A DNA stretch of 64,000 bases from Agromyces protaetiae (GTDB lineage: Bacteria; Actinomycetota; Actinomycetes; Actinomycetales; Microbacteriaceae): NCBI RefSeq assembly GCF_030866785.1, contig NZ_CP133018.1, forward strand, positions 868,001 through 932,000, in the 5' to 3' direction. The position numbers and the translations under genes were made by a program. Of the stretch, positions 17,298-25,542 are shown in pieces. A model generated the notes under the pieces. The model saw nothing but the letters and a program-made list of their open reading frames with translations, was not told the DNA's origin and did not search any database. Each line of letters begins with the position of its first letter. Within the stretch, counting starts at the first letter, position 1.

Positions 17298-18068
17298 CTA
17301 GTGTCCGGGCCGCGCGGCCGCGGGCACCTGCGTCTCGGCCCACTCGGTGTAGGAGAGGCTCGAGAGCTGGGCGTCGGGGCCGGGCGTGAGCTCGTCGCCG
17401 CGGAGCAGCGTGCCGAAGTACGGCGCCTCGGGGTCGGCCACGACCTCGCGGGTGTCGCCGCGCTGCCCGAGGGCGCGGCCGATGAACTCGGCCATGGGCA
17501 GCTGCTCCGGCCCGCCGATCTCGACGATGCGGTTCACGGGGGTGCCTGCGGCCGCTCGCGCGACCGTGAGCGAGACCTCGGCCGCGGCGATGGGCTGCAT
17601 GAGTCCGGTCGACAGCCGAGCGACGCCGTCGACCGTCGCCTCGTCGGCGATCCGGCCCACGAACTCGTAGAACTGCGTCGCACGCACGATCGTGTACGGC
17701 TGGCCCGAGTCGGTGATGAGTCGTTCCTGCGCGACCTTGGCGCGGAGGTAGCCGCTGTCGGGCAGCCGGTCGGCGCCGACGACGGAGAGGGCGACGTGGT
17801 GTCGCACGCCGGCGGCGCGCTCGGCCTCGAGCAGGTTCGTGGTCGACGTCGTGAAGAACGCGAGCACGTCGTCGTCGGCGAACGAGGGCGAGTTCGACAC
17901 GTCGACGACGACGTCGGCACCGGCGAGTGCCTCGGCGACACCCTCGCCGGTCAGGGTGTTCACACCCGAGTTCGGCGAGGCGGGGATCGCCTCGTGGCCG
18001 AGCTCGGTGAGTGCGGTGACGACTCGGGATCCGATGAGGCCGGTGCCTCCGATGACGACGATTCTCAT
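17298..18068 (-). CDS. NmrA-like NAD(P)-binding oxidoreductase/epimerase, paralogue
   Basis: 256 aa, clearly homologous along its length to the next gene (VIGGTGLIGSRVV, VVVDVSNSPSF, RHHVALSVVGADRL, YLRAKVAQERLI, YTIVRATQFYEF). It is the first gene of the operon and carries an ECF41-type promoter. In ECF41 loci the neighbouring genes are typically a carboxymuconolactone decarboxylase, an oxidoreductase or an epimerase; this pair fills the oxidoreductase/epimerase position. Substrate unknown. Confidence 0.85.
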   Translation of the reverse strand: MRIVVIGGTGLIGSRVVTALTELGHEAIPASPNSGVNTLTGEGVAEALAGADVVVDVSNSPSFADDDVLAFFTTSTTNLLEAERAAGVRHHVALSVVGADRLPDSGYLRAKVAQERLITDSGQPYTIVRATQFYEFVGRIADEATVDGVARLSTGLMQPIAAAEVSLTVARAAAGTPVNRIVEIGGPEQLPMAEFIGRALGQRGDTREVVADPEAPYFGTLLRGDELTPGPDAQLSSLSYTEWAETQVPAAARPGH

Positions 18069-18120
18069 GGGTCATACCTTCCGTGTGCGGCGCGGCGAGT
18101 CCGCGGCCCTCATCAGCTCT

Positions 18121-18147
18121 GACCGGGCAGGGCCCCCTGGTGTGACG
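18121..18147 (-). promoter_or_regulatory. ECF41-type promoter of the NmrA/epoxide-hydrolase operon
   Basis: On the minus strand: CGTCACA (18147-18141), 16 bases, then GGTC (18124-18121), 53 bases before the ATG at 18068. The ECF41 promoter signature is TGTCACA at -35 and CGTC at -10. Two further sites with the identical 16-base spacing lie at 19523-19549 and 20387-20413. Confidence 0.75.
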
Positions 18148-18187
18148 AACGCGCGTGCTCGTGCCCACGGGCGCCGAGGCTGAGGGG

Positions 18188-18571
18188 TCACTCGGGCGGC
18201 GGCGGGCGGCGGTTCCAGTGCGTGAGCTTCGCGGGCGCCGTCGACAGCCACAGGCCGGTCGCGCGCCCGCGAGCGTCGGCCGCCAGACCGAGCACGGCGG
18301 TCACCGCGCCGTCGGCGCGCCTGAGGGCGAGGCCCGGCTCGCCATTGACGTCGACGGTCTCCAGCGAGGCATCCGGATGTCCCGTCAGCCGTTCGACCAG
18401 GACGCGCGCGACCCGTGCCCGGCCGCGGGCCTGCCCGCCGGTGCGGTCGCCCGCGTCGACCACGAGGTACGCCGAGGGGTGGAGCAGTGCCGTGACGGCG
18501 ACCTCGTCTCCGCGTTCGAGCGCGTGGAGCAGCCGCGCGGTGGGGCGCTCGCGCGACACGGGCGGGCTCAC
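18188..18571 (-). CDS. Stand-alone SnoaL/NTF2-like domain protein
   Basis: 127 aa. It resembles the C-terminal SnoaL-like domain of the ECF41 sigma factors rather than an enzyme: an initial helix RLLHALERGDEVAV, a strand pair with SAYLVVDAGD, and a tail GLWLSTAPAKLTHWN that aligns with the LWMMNPAKL end of the upstream sigma factor. The ATG at 18571 overlaps the sigma factor stop (ATGA), so the two are made together. It may act in trans on that sigma factor; this is inference. Confidence 0.7.
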   Translation of the reverse strand: MSPPVSRERPTARLLHALERGDEVAVTALLHPSAYLVVDAGDRTGGQARGRARVARVLVERLTGHPDASLETVDVNGEPGLALRRADGAVTAVLGLAADARGRATGLWLSTAPAKLTHWNRRPPPPE

Positions 18572-19470
18572 GCGGCACTGTTCTTGCTCGGCGGTCTGGC
18601 CGCCGCGAGCTTCGCCGGGTTCATCATCCAGAGGACCTGATCGATCGCAGGCGACGTGTCGCCGGCCGAGGCGAGGACCGTGAGCGCGGCGAACACGGTG
18701 CCCTCCTTCGACAGCAGGACCGCAGGTTGTCCGTTCAATTCGGCGGCGTCGATCGCGACGCCCTCCCAGAAATGCGTGTGGAACGCGCGCACGTACTTCG
18801 CGACGGTGAGCCGCCCGTGCACCGGGAACTTCGATGCGCGCACCGCGCCGCCGCCGTCGGAGTACGACACGACGTCCTCGGCGAAGAGTCGTTCGAGCGC
18901 CGCGAGGTCGCCGGTCTGCGCGGCGCTCACGAACGCGGTGAGCAGGCGGCGTTGCTCGGCGTGCGGCACCTCGCGCCGGCGTTCACCGGTCAGGTGCTTG
19001 CGGGCGCGGCTGACGAGCTGGCGCGCTGCCGTCTCGGAGACCTGCACGATCTCGCAGATCTGCGCGTAGTCGTAGGCGAACGCCTCGCGCAGCACGTACG
19101 CCGCGCGCTCGGTCGGCGTGAGTCGCTCGAGCATGACGAGCACGGCGAAGCCGAGCGCCTCGCCGCGCTCGGCGCCGAGTGTCGGGTCGGCGCTCGTGTC
19201 GACCGGCTCGGGCAGCCACGGACCGATGTAGGTCTCCCGCCGCGCACGCGCGGACTGCAGCACATTGATCGCGAGTCTGGTGGTCGTGGTCGCGAGGAAC
19301 GCGGGCGGGTCGAGCACGGCCGCGCGGTCGGCGTGCTGCCAGCGCAGCCACGCCTCCTGGACGATGTCTTCGGCCTCGGTGGCGCTGCCGAGCATGCGGT
19401 ACGCGATGCCGAAGAGGCGAGGGCGCACGCCGCTGAACACGGCGAGCGCGTCGTCGATGCCTGTATCCAT
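18568..19470 (-). CDS. ECF41-family (SigJ-type) RNA polymerase sigma factor
   Basis: 300 aa with region 2 (RPRLFGIAYRMLGSATEAEDIVQEAWLRW split around residue 25), region 4 (LTPTERAAYVLREAFAYDYAQICEI) and a SnoaL-like C-terminal domain (SYSDGGGAVRA, ending in VLWMMNPAKL). Strongly similar to the sigma factor at 14550-15452. ATG 19470 is the start closest to GGGAG; the longer frame is not supported. It has its own ECF41-type promoter, suggesting autoregulation, and is translationally coupled to a free SnoaL domain gene. Confidence 0.88.
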   Translation of the reverse strand: MDTGIDDALAVFSGVRPRLFGIAYRMLGSATEAEDIVQEAWLRWQHADRAAVLDPPAFLATTTTRLAINVLQSARARRETYIGPWLPEPVDTSADPTLGAERGEALGFAVLVMLERLTPTERAAYVLREAFAYDYAQICEIVQVSETAARQLVSRARKHLTGERRREVPHAEQRRLLTAFVSAAQTGDLAALERLFAEDVVSYSDGGGAVRASKFPVHGRLTVAKYVRAFHTHFWEGVAIDAAELNGQPAVLLSKEGTVFAALTVLASAGDTSPAIDQVLWMMNPAKLAAARPPSKNSAA

Positions 19471-19522
19471 GGGAGGCTCCCGTCGGTCGGTGGGGGCGCG
19501 CTCTCGCGCCCCCACCGACTCT

Positions 19523-19549
19523 GACCGGATGCTCCGCCGGTTTGTGACG
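19523..19549 (-). promoter_or_regulatory. ECF41-type promoter of the sigma factor operon
   Basis: On the minus strand: CGTCACA (19549-19543), 16 bases, GGTC (19526-19523), about 53 bases before ATG 19470. Same spacing and same GGTCAGAG continuation as the site at 18121-18147. Confidence 0.75.
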
Positions 19550-19593
19550 GGCGTGCCGCCCTCCGCGCTCGGGCGCGGAGCGGCAGCCGACGT

Positions 19594-20328
19594 TCAGGCC
19601 GCGCGCGACTCGGCGACGGCGCGCACGGCCTCGGCGACCATCGCCGCGACCGCCTCGGGCTGCGAGACGCTGATCGCGTGCGACGCCCCCGCGACCTCGT
19701 TCGTGCCGCGTGCCTCGGCTCGTGCGGCACCCGAACGCATGACGGCCGCGGGGATGTTGCGGTCGTCGCTGCCGAACACGTGCCATGACGGCCGGTCCTT
19801 CCAGCCCGGCACGGGTGCCGCTGCGGCATCCTTCAGGGCCGCCTCGGTGACGGGCCGCTGGGTCGCGCCCATGAGTCCTGCGACCTGCGTCGGCGCGTCG
19901 CCCGCGAACTGGTCGTGGAACTTGGCGCGCTGGATGACGAGCTCGACGCCGCCGGTCGCGATCGGGTGCGCGTCGAGGGCGTCGCCGAGCGTGCTGCCCG
20001 GCTCGCTCGCCGACAGCGAGAACGCGCTGTCGCCGGGCTCGGGCACGAACGCGGACGCGTAGACGAGCGCGGCGACCTGCTCATTGCCGGCGGATGCCTC
20101 GCTGATGACCATGCCGCCGTAGGAGTGGCCGACGAGGACGACGGGCCCCTCGATCGACGCGATCACGTCGCGGACGTAGGCGGCGTCGCCCGCGAGGCTG
20201 CGCAGCGGGTTCGCGACGGCGGTTGAGGTGATGCCCTGCGCGTACAGGCGCTCGATGACGCCGTTCCAGCTCGCGGACTCGGCGAAGGCGCCGTGCACGA
20301 ACACGACGTGCGGTTGCTGATCTGACAT
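19594..20328 (-). CDS. Alpha/beta hydrolase
   Basis: 244 aa small serine alpha/beta hydrolase: VVFVHGAFAESASW oxyanion strand, GHSYGGMV nucleophile elbow (Ser near residue 68), FGSDDRNIP acid loop and GASHAISVSQP with the catalytic His. The type is often annotated as salicylate-esterase-like or non-haem chloroperoxidase-like and is a common partner in stress regulons. ATG 20328 has AGAGGA upstream. Its own ECF41-type promoter places it in the same regulon as the neighbouring sigma factor. Confidence 0.85.
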   Translation of the reverse strand: MSDQQPHVVFVHGAFAESASWNGVIERLYAQGITSTAVANPLRSLAGDAAYVRDVIASIEGPVVLVGHSYGGMVISEASAGNEQVAALVYASAFVPEPGDSAFSLSASEPGSTLGDALDAHPIATGGVELVIQRAKFHDQFAGDAPTQVAGLMGATQRPVTEAALKDAAAAPVPGWKDRPSWHVFGSDDRNIPAAVMRSGAARAEARGTNEVAGASHAISVSQPEAVAAMVAEAVRAVAESRAA

Positions 20329-20386
20329 GACGGTGGTCCTCTCGGGGGCGGTGCACCCGCGGGTGCGGGCGGTGTCGAACAGCTGT

Positions 20387-20413
20387 GACCGGGCGGGCGG
20401 CACGGCTGTGACA
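20387..20413 (-). promoter_or_regulatory. ECF41-type promoter of the serine hydrolase gene
   Basis: On the minus strand: a perfect TGTCACA (20413-20407), 16 bases, GGTC (20390-20387), about 59 bases before ATG 20328. Confidence 0.78.
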
Positions 20414-20458
20414 TGCCGTCGAGGTCGCAGGTGAGACGCGGCATCGGCGGGCGAGTCG

Positions 20459-20473
20459 TAGACAACGAGAGAC
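20459..20473 (-). promoter_or_regulatory. Putative LacI-family operator, copy 1 (minus orientation)
   Basis: Read on the plus strand the site is TAGACAACGAGAGAC, which matches the reverse complement of the operator at 20537-20555 at 13 of 15 positions. It lies between the divergent hydrolase and aldolase genes and could serve a repression loop with the site 64 bases downstream. Confidence 0.45.
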
Positions 20474-20536
20474 ACCGCACTGCTCGTGCACGACATTGCG
20501 TCCGGAACGCCGCGTGCGCTGACGGCTGAGCCCTGC

Positions 20537-20555
20537 TAGTCTCACGTTGTCTCAC
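20537..20555 (+). promoter_or_regulatory. Putative LacI-family operator overlapping a -10 (TAGTCT), aldolase promoter
   Basis: TAGTCTCACGTTGTCTCAC, identical over 19 bases to 23525-23543 in front of the sugar permease gene. It contains the direct repeat GTCTCAC-GTT-GTCTCAC and begins with a -10-like TAGTCT, so a bound repressor would cover the transcription start. Confidence 0.7.
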
Positions 20556-20582
20556 CCACGCCAAAGGAAAGGCCGAGCAAAG

Positions 20583-21530
20583 ATGCCGAAATCGTTGATC
20601 GCTGGAGTTCCGCTCGAAGGAATCGTCCCGCCGGTGCTCACCCCGTTCACACCGTCGGGCGAGGTGGACACGGCATCGCTCGCAGCGCTCGCCGAGCACC
20701 TCATCGGGGCGGGCGTCAACGGGCTGTTCGCCTGCGGGTCGAGCGCCGAGATCGCGTTGCTCGATGACGCGCAGCGCGAGCAGATCATCGGGACGCTCGT
20801 CGACACCGCCGCGGGTCGCGTGCCGGTGGTCGCGGGGGCGATCGACTCCGGGACCCGGCGCACGATCGCGCACGCGAAGCGTGCCGCGGATCTCGGCGTC
20901 GCGGCCGTGGTGGTCACCGCGCCCTACTACGTGGACACGCACGACGACGAGGTGCTCGCCCACTTCCGCACGGTCGCCTCGGCCCTCGATGTCCCGGTCA
21001 TCGCCTACGACATCCCGTCCACCGTGCACCGCTCGCTCCCCGCCGACATCACGATCGCGCTCGCGCGCGAGGGCGCCGTGATCGGCATCAAGGACTCGAG
21101 CGGCAATGTGATCAACTTCCGCCGTGTGCTCGTCGAGACCGAGGATCTCGACTTCTCGGTGCTCATGGGCAACGAACCGCTCGTCGAGACGGCGCTCTTT
21201 CTCGGCGCGCACGGTGCCGTGCCGAGCCTCGCCAACGTCGAGCCGGCCGGCTTCGTCGGCATGTACCGTGCGGCGCAGCACGGGGACTGGTCGACGGTCA
21301 AGCGCGAGCAGACCCGTCTGAACCGGCTCCGTGACATCACGACCATTCCCGACCTCGCACGCATCGGCGGCTTCGCCGCGCTCGTCGGGTCGATGAAGTC
21401 GGTGCTCGTCGACGAGGGCGTCATCTCGTCCTCGGTCGGGGCCGCGCCGTTCCTGCCGCTGACCGACGAGGAGCGGGCGCAGGTCGGTTCAGCGGCTTCG
21501 CGTCTCATGGCGGTGGCGGTCGATGCCTGA
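20583..21530 (+). CDS. DapA-family aldolase/lyase (dihydrodipicolinate synthase family)
   Basis: 315 aa TIM-barrel enzyme of the DHDPS/N-acetylneuraminate lyase/keto-deoxy-sugar-acid aldolase family. The Schiff-base Lys is K170 in IGIKDSSGN, and the Tyr is Y142 in IAYDIPS. The substrate-binding loop reads CGSSAEIALL instead of the GTTGE of true DapA, arguing for a sugar acid rather than lysine biosynthesis. ATG 20583 has AAAGGAAAGG upstream; the TTG further upstream lies in the operator. It overlaps the aldo/keto reductase gene by 8 bases and belongs to the LacI-controlled locus. Confidence 0.85.
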   Translation: MPKSLIAGVPLEGIVPPVLTPFTPSGEVDTASLAALAEHLIGAGVNGLFACGSSAEIALLDDAQREQIIGTLVDTAAGRVPVVAGAIDSGTRRTIAHAKRAADLGVAAVVVTAPYYVDTHDDEVLAHFRTVASALDVPVIAYDIPSTVHRSLPADITIALAREGAVIGIKDSSGNVINFRRVLVETEDLDFSVLMGNEPLVETALFLGAHGAVPSLANVEPAGFVGMYRAAQHGDWSTVKREQTRLNRLRDITTIPDLARIGGFAALVGSMKSVLVDEGVISSSVGAAPFLPLTDEERAQVGSAASRLMAVAVDA

Positions 21531-22341
21531 TCCCGCGATCCGCACGGGGTCTGGTGCGGAGCTCCCGCAGGTCGGGTTCGGCGTGTGGCAGGTACCCGAC
21601 GACGAGGTGGCCGCCGCGGTGCAGACCGCGATCGAGAGCGGGTACCGGCTCGTCGACACGGCGCAGGGCTACGCCAACGAGCGCGGAACCGGTGCGGGCA
21701 TCCATCGCGCGGGCGTCGATCGGTCGGACCTGTTCGTCACGACCAAGCTCGACGCGGGCACATTCGGATACGACGACATCCGCCGGGCGTTCGACGCGAG
21801 CCTCGAACAGCTCGGGCTGGATCACGTCGACGCGTATCTGATCCACTGGCCGCGGCCCGCGATCGGGCGCACGGTCGAGACCTGGGAGGCGTTGCGGCGC
21901 ATCCGGGACGACGGCCAGATCCGCGCCATCGGCGTCTGCAACTTCGAGCCGCACCACCTGCGCGAGATCGTGGACGCCACGGGCGAGGCGCCCGAGCTCA
22001 ACCAGATCGAACTGCATCCCTGGCTGCCGCAAAACCATCTGAGGGCCGAACACGCTCGGCTGGGCATCGTGACGCAGGCCTGGAGCCCGCTGGCCTCAGG
22101 CGCGTTGCTCGACCATCCCGTGGTCGTCGGCATCGCCGCGGCGATCGGCGCCGAGCCCGCGCAGGTCATTCTCGCGTGGCACCGCGCGCGAGGCGACGCG
22201 TTCGTCGTGAAGTCGGTGACGCCCGCGCGCATCCGGTCGAACCTCGCGGCAGGAGACATCCGTCTCTCCGATGACCAGCTCGCGGCACTCGACGGCCTTG
22301 CATGCGGACGCCGAACCGGGCCGCACCCCGACGAGTTCTAG
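21523..22341 (+). CDS. Aldo/keto reductase
   Basis: 272 aa AKR with the complete catalytic tetrad: D45 and Y50 in LVDTAQGYANE, K75 in VTTKLDAG and H108 in YLIHWPRP. The C-terminal NADPH-binding segment (VVKSVTPARIRSN) is present. These enzymes reduce aldehydes or ketoses with NADPH in the cytoplasm. It is translationally coupled to the DapA-family gene, which suggests that the aldolase product or substrate is its target. It ends 18 bases before the convergent lacI-type gene. Confidence 0.88.
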   Translation: MPDPAIRTGSGAELPQVGFGVWQVPDDEVAAAVQTAIESGYRLVDTAQGYANERGTGAGIHRAGVDRSDLFVTTKLDAGTFGYDDIRRAFDASLEQLGLDHVDAYLIHWPRPAIGRTVETWEALRRIRDDGQIRAIGVCNFEPHHLREIVDATGEAPELNQIELHPWLPQNHLRAEHARLGIVTQAWSPLASGALLDHPVVVGIAAAIGAEPAQVILAWHRARGDAFVVKSVTPARIRSNLAAGDIRLSDDQLAALDGLACGRRTGPHPDEF

Positions 22342-22359
22342 GGGGATGCGGCCTCCGCG

Positions 22360-23436
22360 CTACGCGAGGCGCGTTGCCCGCTCGCCCGTGACCGGGGGAG
22401 CGGGCAACTCGCCGGACCCGCGGCGGATGAGCTTGGTCGGTACGGTGACCCGGCGCACGGGCCGTGACCGATCGTCGATGCGTGCGAGCAGCATGTTCAT
22501 CGCGGTCTCGGCCATCGTCTCGAGATCCTGCGCGACGACCGTGAGCGGCGGGTCGAGCAGCGCCGCCAGGGGCACGTCGTCGAAGCCGACGTGGGCGACG
22601 TGGCCGCGCAAGCCGAGCGTGCGGAGCCCCTCGAGCGCGCCGATCGTGACGAGGTTCTGACTCGTGAAGAGCGCCGTGGGCGCATCGTCGCGCGCGAACA
22701 GGTCGAGCACCGCGGCCTCGGCCTGCCAGCTCGTACGCAGATCGTCGATGACCCATGTGGGGTCGATCGGCGCGCCGGCCGCCTCCATGGCATCGACGTA
22801 GCCCTGGTGCCGCTCCTTCGCGGTCGCGAACCCGAGCAGATCGCCCATGTAGGCGATCCGGCGGTGGCCGTGGGCGAGCAGGTGCTGCACGGCATCCCGG
22901 GCGCCCAGGTGGTTGGAGCTCATGACGACGTCGGTCTCGACGTCGACGGGCGCGCGGTCGATGCAGACGATCGGCAGGCCGGCTTCGAGGCGCGGCTGCA
23001 GGTAGGCCTGCGACGGGCTCGTGGGCGACATGATGATGCCGTCGACGCGTCGCGTCGCGAACGCGCGGACGAGGTTCGGCTCGAGATCGGTCTGCTTGCC
23101 GGTGGTCGCGGCCAGCACCATGGTGTCGGACTCGTGCGCGACCCGCTGCAGCGTCGACAGGATCGTGCCGAGGAACGGATTGTTCGGGTCGGTGAAGATG
23201 GTCGCGACCTGATAGGTGCGCTGTTCCTTCTTGCGCAGGGTCTGCGCGGCCATGTTCGGGATGAAGGCCAGTTCGTCGGCGGCCGCGAACACCTTCGCCG
23301 CGTACCGCTCGTCGACGGACTTCACGCCGTTGAACACGCGCGAGACGGTCTTGAGGCTCACGCCCGCGAGGCGAGCGACATCGCTCATGGTCGGACCGCG
23401 ATCACCGGCGCGCTGGGGGTCTCCGTGATCATCCAC
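22360..23436 (-). CDS. LacI-family repressor of the sugar locus
   Basis: About 358 aa: HTH (GPTMSDVARLAGVSLKTVSRV) and a PBP-like effector domain. It lies between the two halves of the locus and very probably binds the shared operators at 20459, 20537, 23450 and 23525. Start uncertain: GTG 23436 keeps the usual PTMSDVA beginning of the HTH, ATG 23388 would give 342 aa, and GTG 23454 lies inside an operator copy; none has a clear ribosome site. The operator in its own leader implies autoregulation. Confidence 0.85.
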   Translation of the reverse strand: MDDHGDPQRAGDRGPTMSDVARLAGVSLKTVSRVFNGVKSVDERYAAKVFAAADELAFIPNMAAQTLRKKEQRTYQVATIFTDPNNPFLGTILSTLQRVAHESDTMVLAATTGKQTDLEPNLVRAFATRRVDGIIMSPTSPSQAYLQPRLEAGLPIVCIDRAPVDVETDVVMSSNHLGARDAVQHLLAHGHRRIAYMGDLLGFATAKERHQGYVDAMEAAGAPIDPTWVIDDLRTSWQAEAAVLDLFARDDAPTALFTSQNLVTIGALEGLRTLGLRGHVAHVGFDDVPLAALLDPPLTVVAQDLETMAETAMNMLLARIDDRSRPVRRVTVPTKLIRRGSGELPAPPVTGERATRLA

Positions 23437-23449
23437 CTCGACATTAAAG

Positions 23450-23464
23450 CACACGTTGTCTCAC
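23450..23464 (+). promoter_or_regulatory. Putative LacI-family operator at the regulator gene
   Basis: CACACGTTGTCTCAC, 14 of 15 identical to the 3' part of the two perfect 19-base sites; located at the 5' end of the minus-strand regulator gene, 61 bases from the copy in front of the permease gene. Confidence 0.6.
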
Positions 23465-23501
23465 GAAGGAAGCCGCGCCACGGCAACGTAGGATTCGGGT
23501 G

Positions 23502-23543
23502 TTGCAATTGCCCGAGTCCATATGTAGTCTCACGTTGTCTCAC
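23502..23543 (+). promoter_or_regulatory. Promoter and LacI-type operator of the sugar ABC transporter operon
   Basis: TTGCAA (23502-23507), 17-base spacer, TAGTCT (23525-23530) forms a sigma-70-type promoter. The 19-base operator TAGTCTCACGTTGTCTCAC (23525-23543) starts at the -10 and covers the transcription start, the classical arrangement for repression. Confidence 0.72.
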
Positions 23544-23570
23544 CTGAAGCATTCCAACGAGGAGGTTCGG

Positions 23571-24545
23571 ATGTCACTCGCGACACGGGTCGGCGCGCGG
23601 CTCGGGGCGGAGGAGCCGGATCCCTCGGCGACCACCGGCCTCGCGGCCGTCCGGCCGCCCAGAGGGCGTCGGAAGACGGGCGACGGGCGCGCCGCGTTCT
23701 GGTTCCTCCTGCCGTGGACCGCCGGTCTGGTGGTGATCACGCTCGGCCCGATGCTCGGCTCGCTCGCGCTGTCGTTCACCGAGTACAACCTCATCCAGCC
23801 GCCCGAGTTCGTCGGGGGCGAGAACTACGAGCGGCTGCTGTCGGACTCGCGGCTGCACAACTCGCTCCTCGTGAGCTTCCTCTACGTGTTCATCTCGGTG
23901 CCGCTGCAGCTGGCGCTCTCGCTCGGGCTCGCGATCGTGCTCGACCGGGGCATGCGCGGCCTGTCGTTCTATCGTTCGGTGTTCTACCTGCCGTCGATGC
24001 TCGGCGGCAGTGTCGCGATCGCGATCCTCTGGCGGCAGATCTTCGGCAACGACGGTCTCGTGAACCAGGTGCTGAGGGTCTTCGGCATCGAGGCACCGGG
24101 TCTCGTGACGACACCGGACACCGCGTTGTCCACGCTGATCCTGCTGAACGTCTGGACCTTCGGCGCACCCATGGTGATCTTCCTCGCCGCGCTGCGCCAG
24201 ATCCCGGCCATGTACTACGAGGCCGCGAAGGTCGACGGCGCCACGGCACGGCAGCGCTTCTTCCGCATCACGCTGCCGCTGCTCACGCCCATCATCTTCT
24301 TCAACCTCGTGCTGCAGCTCATCCACGCGTTCCAGGCCTTCACGCAGGCCTTCATCGTCTCGAACGGCACGGGCGGTCCCGCCGACTCGACCATGTTCAT
24401 GACGCTGTACCTCTATCAGCAGGCCTTCACGCGATTCGACATGGGGTACGCCTCAGCGGTGGCGTGGCTGCTCATGATCGTGATCGCCGCCATCACCGCC
24501 GCCAACTTCTTCTTCTCCCGGTATTGGGTCTTCTACGATGACTGA
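23571..24545 (+). CDS. Sugar ABC transporter permease (MalF/UgpA type)
   Basis: 324 aa permease of a CUT1 carbohydrate importer. A 40-residue basic cytoplasmic N terminus precedes six helices. The EAA loop is YYEAAKVDGATARQRFFRITLP, where the ATPase docks. GAGGAGG lies 5 bases before ATG 23571. First gene of the transporter operon; it overlaps the second permease by 8 bases. No ATPase gene is present, so a shared MsiK-like ATPase elsewhere in the genome is expected, as is usual in actinobacteria. Confidence 0.92.
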   Translation: MSLATRVGARLGAEEPDPSATTGLAAVRPPRGRRKTGDGRAAFWFLLPWTAGLVVITLGPMLGSLALSFTEYNLIQPPEFVGGENYERLLSDSRLHNSLLVSFLYVFISVPLQLALSLGLAIVLDRGMRGLSFYRSVFYLPSMLGGSVAIAILWRQIFGNDGLVNQVLRVFGIEAPGLVTTPDTALSTLILLNVWTFGAPMVIFLAALRQIPAMYYEAAKVDGATARQRFFRITLPLLTPIIFFNLVLQLIHAFQAFTQAFIVSNGTGGPADSTMFMTLYLYQQAFTRFDMGYASAVAWLLMIVIAAITAANFFFSRYWVFYDD

Positions 24546-25470
24546 GCACATGACCGCGCCGGCCCGCCGTGCGCCGGCTTCGCCCTCGTCCGCCACGCGG
24601 GCCACGCCCACCCCTCCCGCCCGCGCCGGCCGTCGCGCGTTCCCCGCCCGGGGCGGACGCATCGTCAGGCACACCCTGCTCATCGCGGGCGCGGCGCTCA
24701 TGCTGTACCCGTTGATCTGGATGGTCGTGAGCTCGTTCCGGCAACCTGACGAGATCTTCCGTTCGCCGGGGCTGCTCCTCACCGATCCCACGCTCGACAA
24801 CTACGTCGACGGGTGGTCGGCCCTGACACATCCGTTCAGTCACTACCTGATGAACTCCGCGCTCATCGTCCTCGGCTGCGTCATCGGCAACCTGGTGTCC
24901 TGTTCGCTCGCGGCCTACGCGTTCGCGCGCCTCCAGTTCCGGCTGAAGCGGTTCGCGTTCGCGGCGATGCTGGTCGGCATCATGCTGCCGATCCACGTGG
25001 TGATCGTGCCGCAGTACGTCTTCTTCTCGCAGCTCGGCTGGGTGAACACACTGCTGCCGATCATCCTGCCCAAGCTGCTCGCGACCGATGCGTTCTTCAT
25101 CTTCCTCATGGTGCAGTTCATCCGCGGCATCCCGCGCGAACTCGACGAGGCGGCGCGCATCGACGGTGCGGGGCATCCGCGCATCTTCTTCCAGGTGATG
25201 CTGCCGCTCATGCTGCCCGCGCTCGCGACCACCGCGATCTTCACCTTCATCTGGGCGTGGAACGACTTCTTCACCCAGCTGATCTACCTCACGGCACCAG
25301 ACATGTACTCGGTGCCGGTCGCACTCAGGGCCTTCGTCGACTCGACCGGCTCGACCTCGTGGGGCGCACTGTTCGCGATGTCGATCGTGTCGCTCATCCC
25401 GCTCTTCCTGGCCTTCCTGTTCGGTCAGCGATTCCTCGTCAAGGGCATCGCGACGACCGGCATCAAGTGA
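24538..25470 (+). CDS. Sugar ABC transporter permease (MalG/UgpE type)
   Basis: 310 aa permease, partner of the preceding one. An Ala/Pro-rich cytoplasmic N terminus of about 45 residues is followed by six helices, with the MalG-typical DEIFRSPGLLLTDPTLDNY segment after helix 1 and the EAA loop ELDEAARIDGAGHPRIFFQ. A terminal FLVKGIATTGIK is characteristic of the family. Start ATG 24538 overlaps the previous gene; ATG 24550 is an in-frame alternative. Confidence 0.92.
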   Translation: MTEHMTAPARRAPASPSSATRATPTPPARAGRRAFPARGGRIVRHTLLIAGAALMLYPLIWMVVSSFRQPDEIFRSPGLLLTDPTLDNYVDGWSALTHPFSHYLMNSALIVLGCVIGNLVSCSLAAYAFARLQFRLKRFAFAAMLVGIMLPIHVVIVPQYVFFSQLGWVNTLLPIILPKLLATDAFFIFLMVQFIRGIPRELDEAARIDGAGHPRIFFQVMLPLMLPALATTAIFTFIWAWNDFFTQLIYLTAPDMYSVPVALRAFVDSTGSTSWGALFAMSIVSLIPLFLAFLFGQRFLVKGIATTGIK

Positions 25471-25542
25471 CCGCCGGGACCAGGGCGCCACGGCACCACC
25501 CCGCATCACCAGCACACATCCCGATTGCATAGGAGCACGGAC

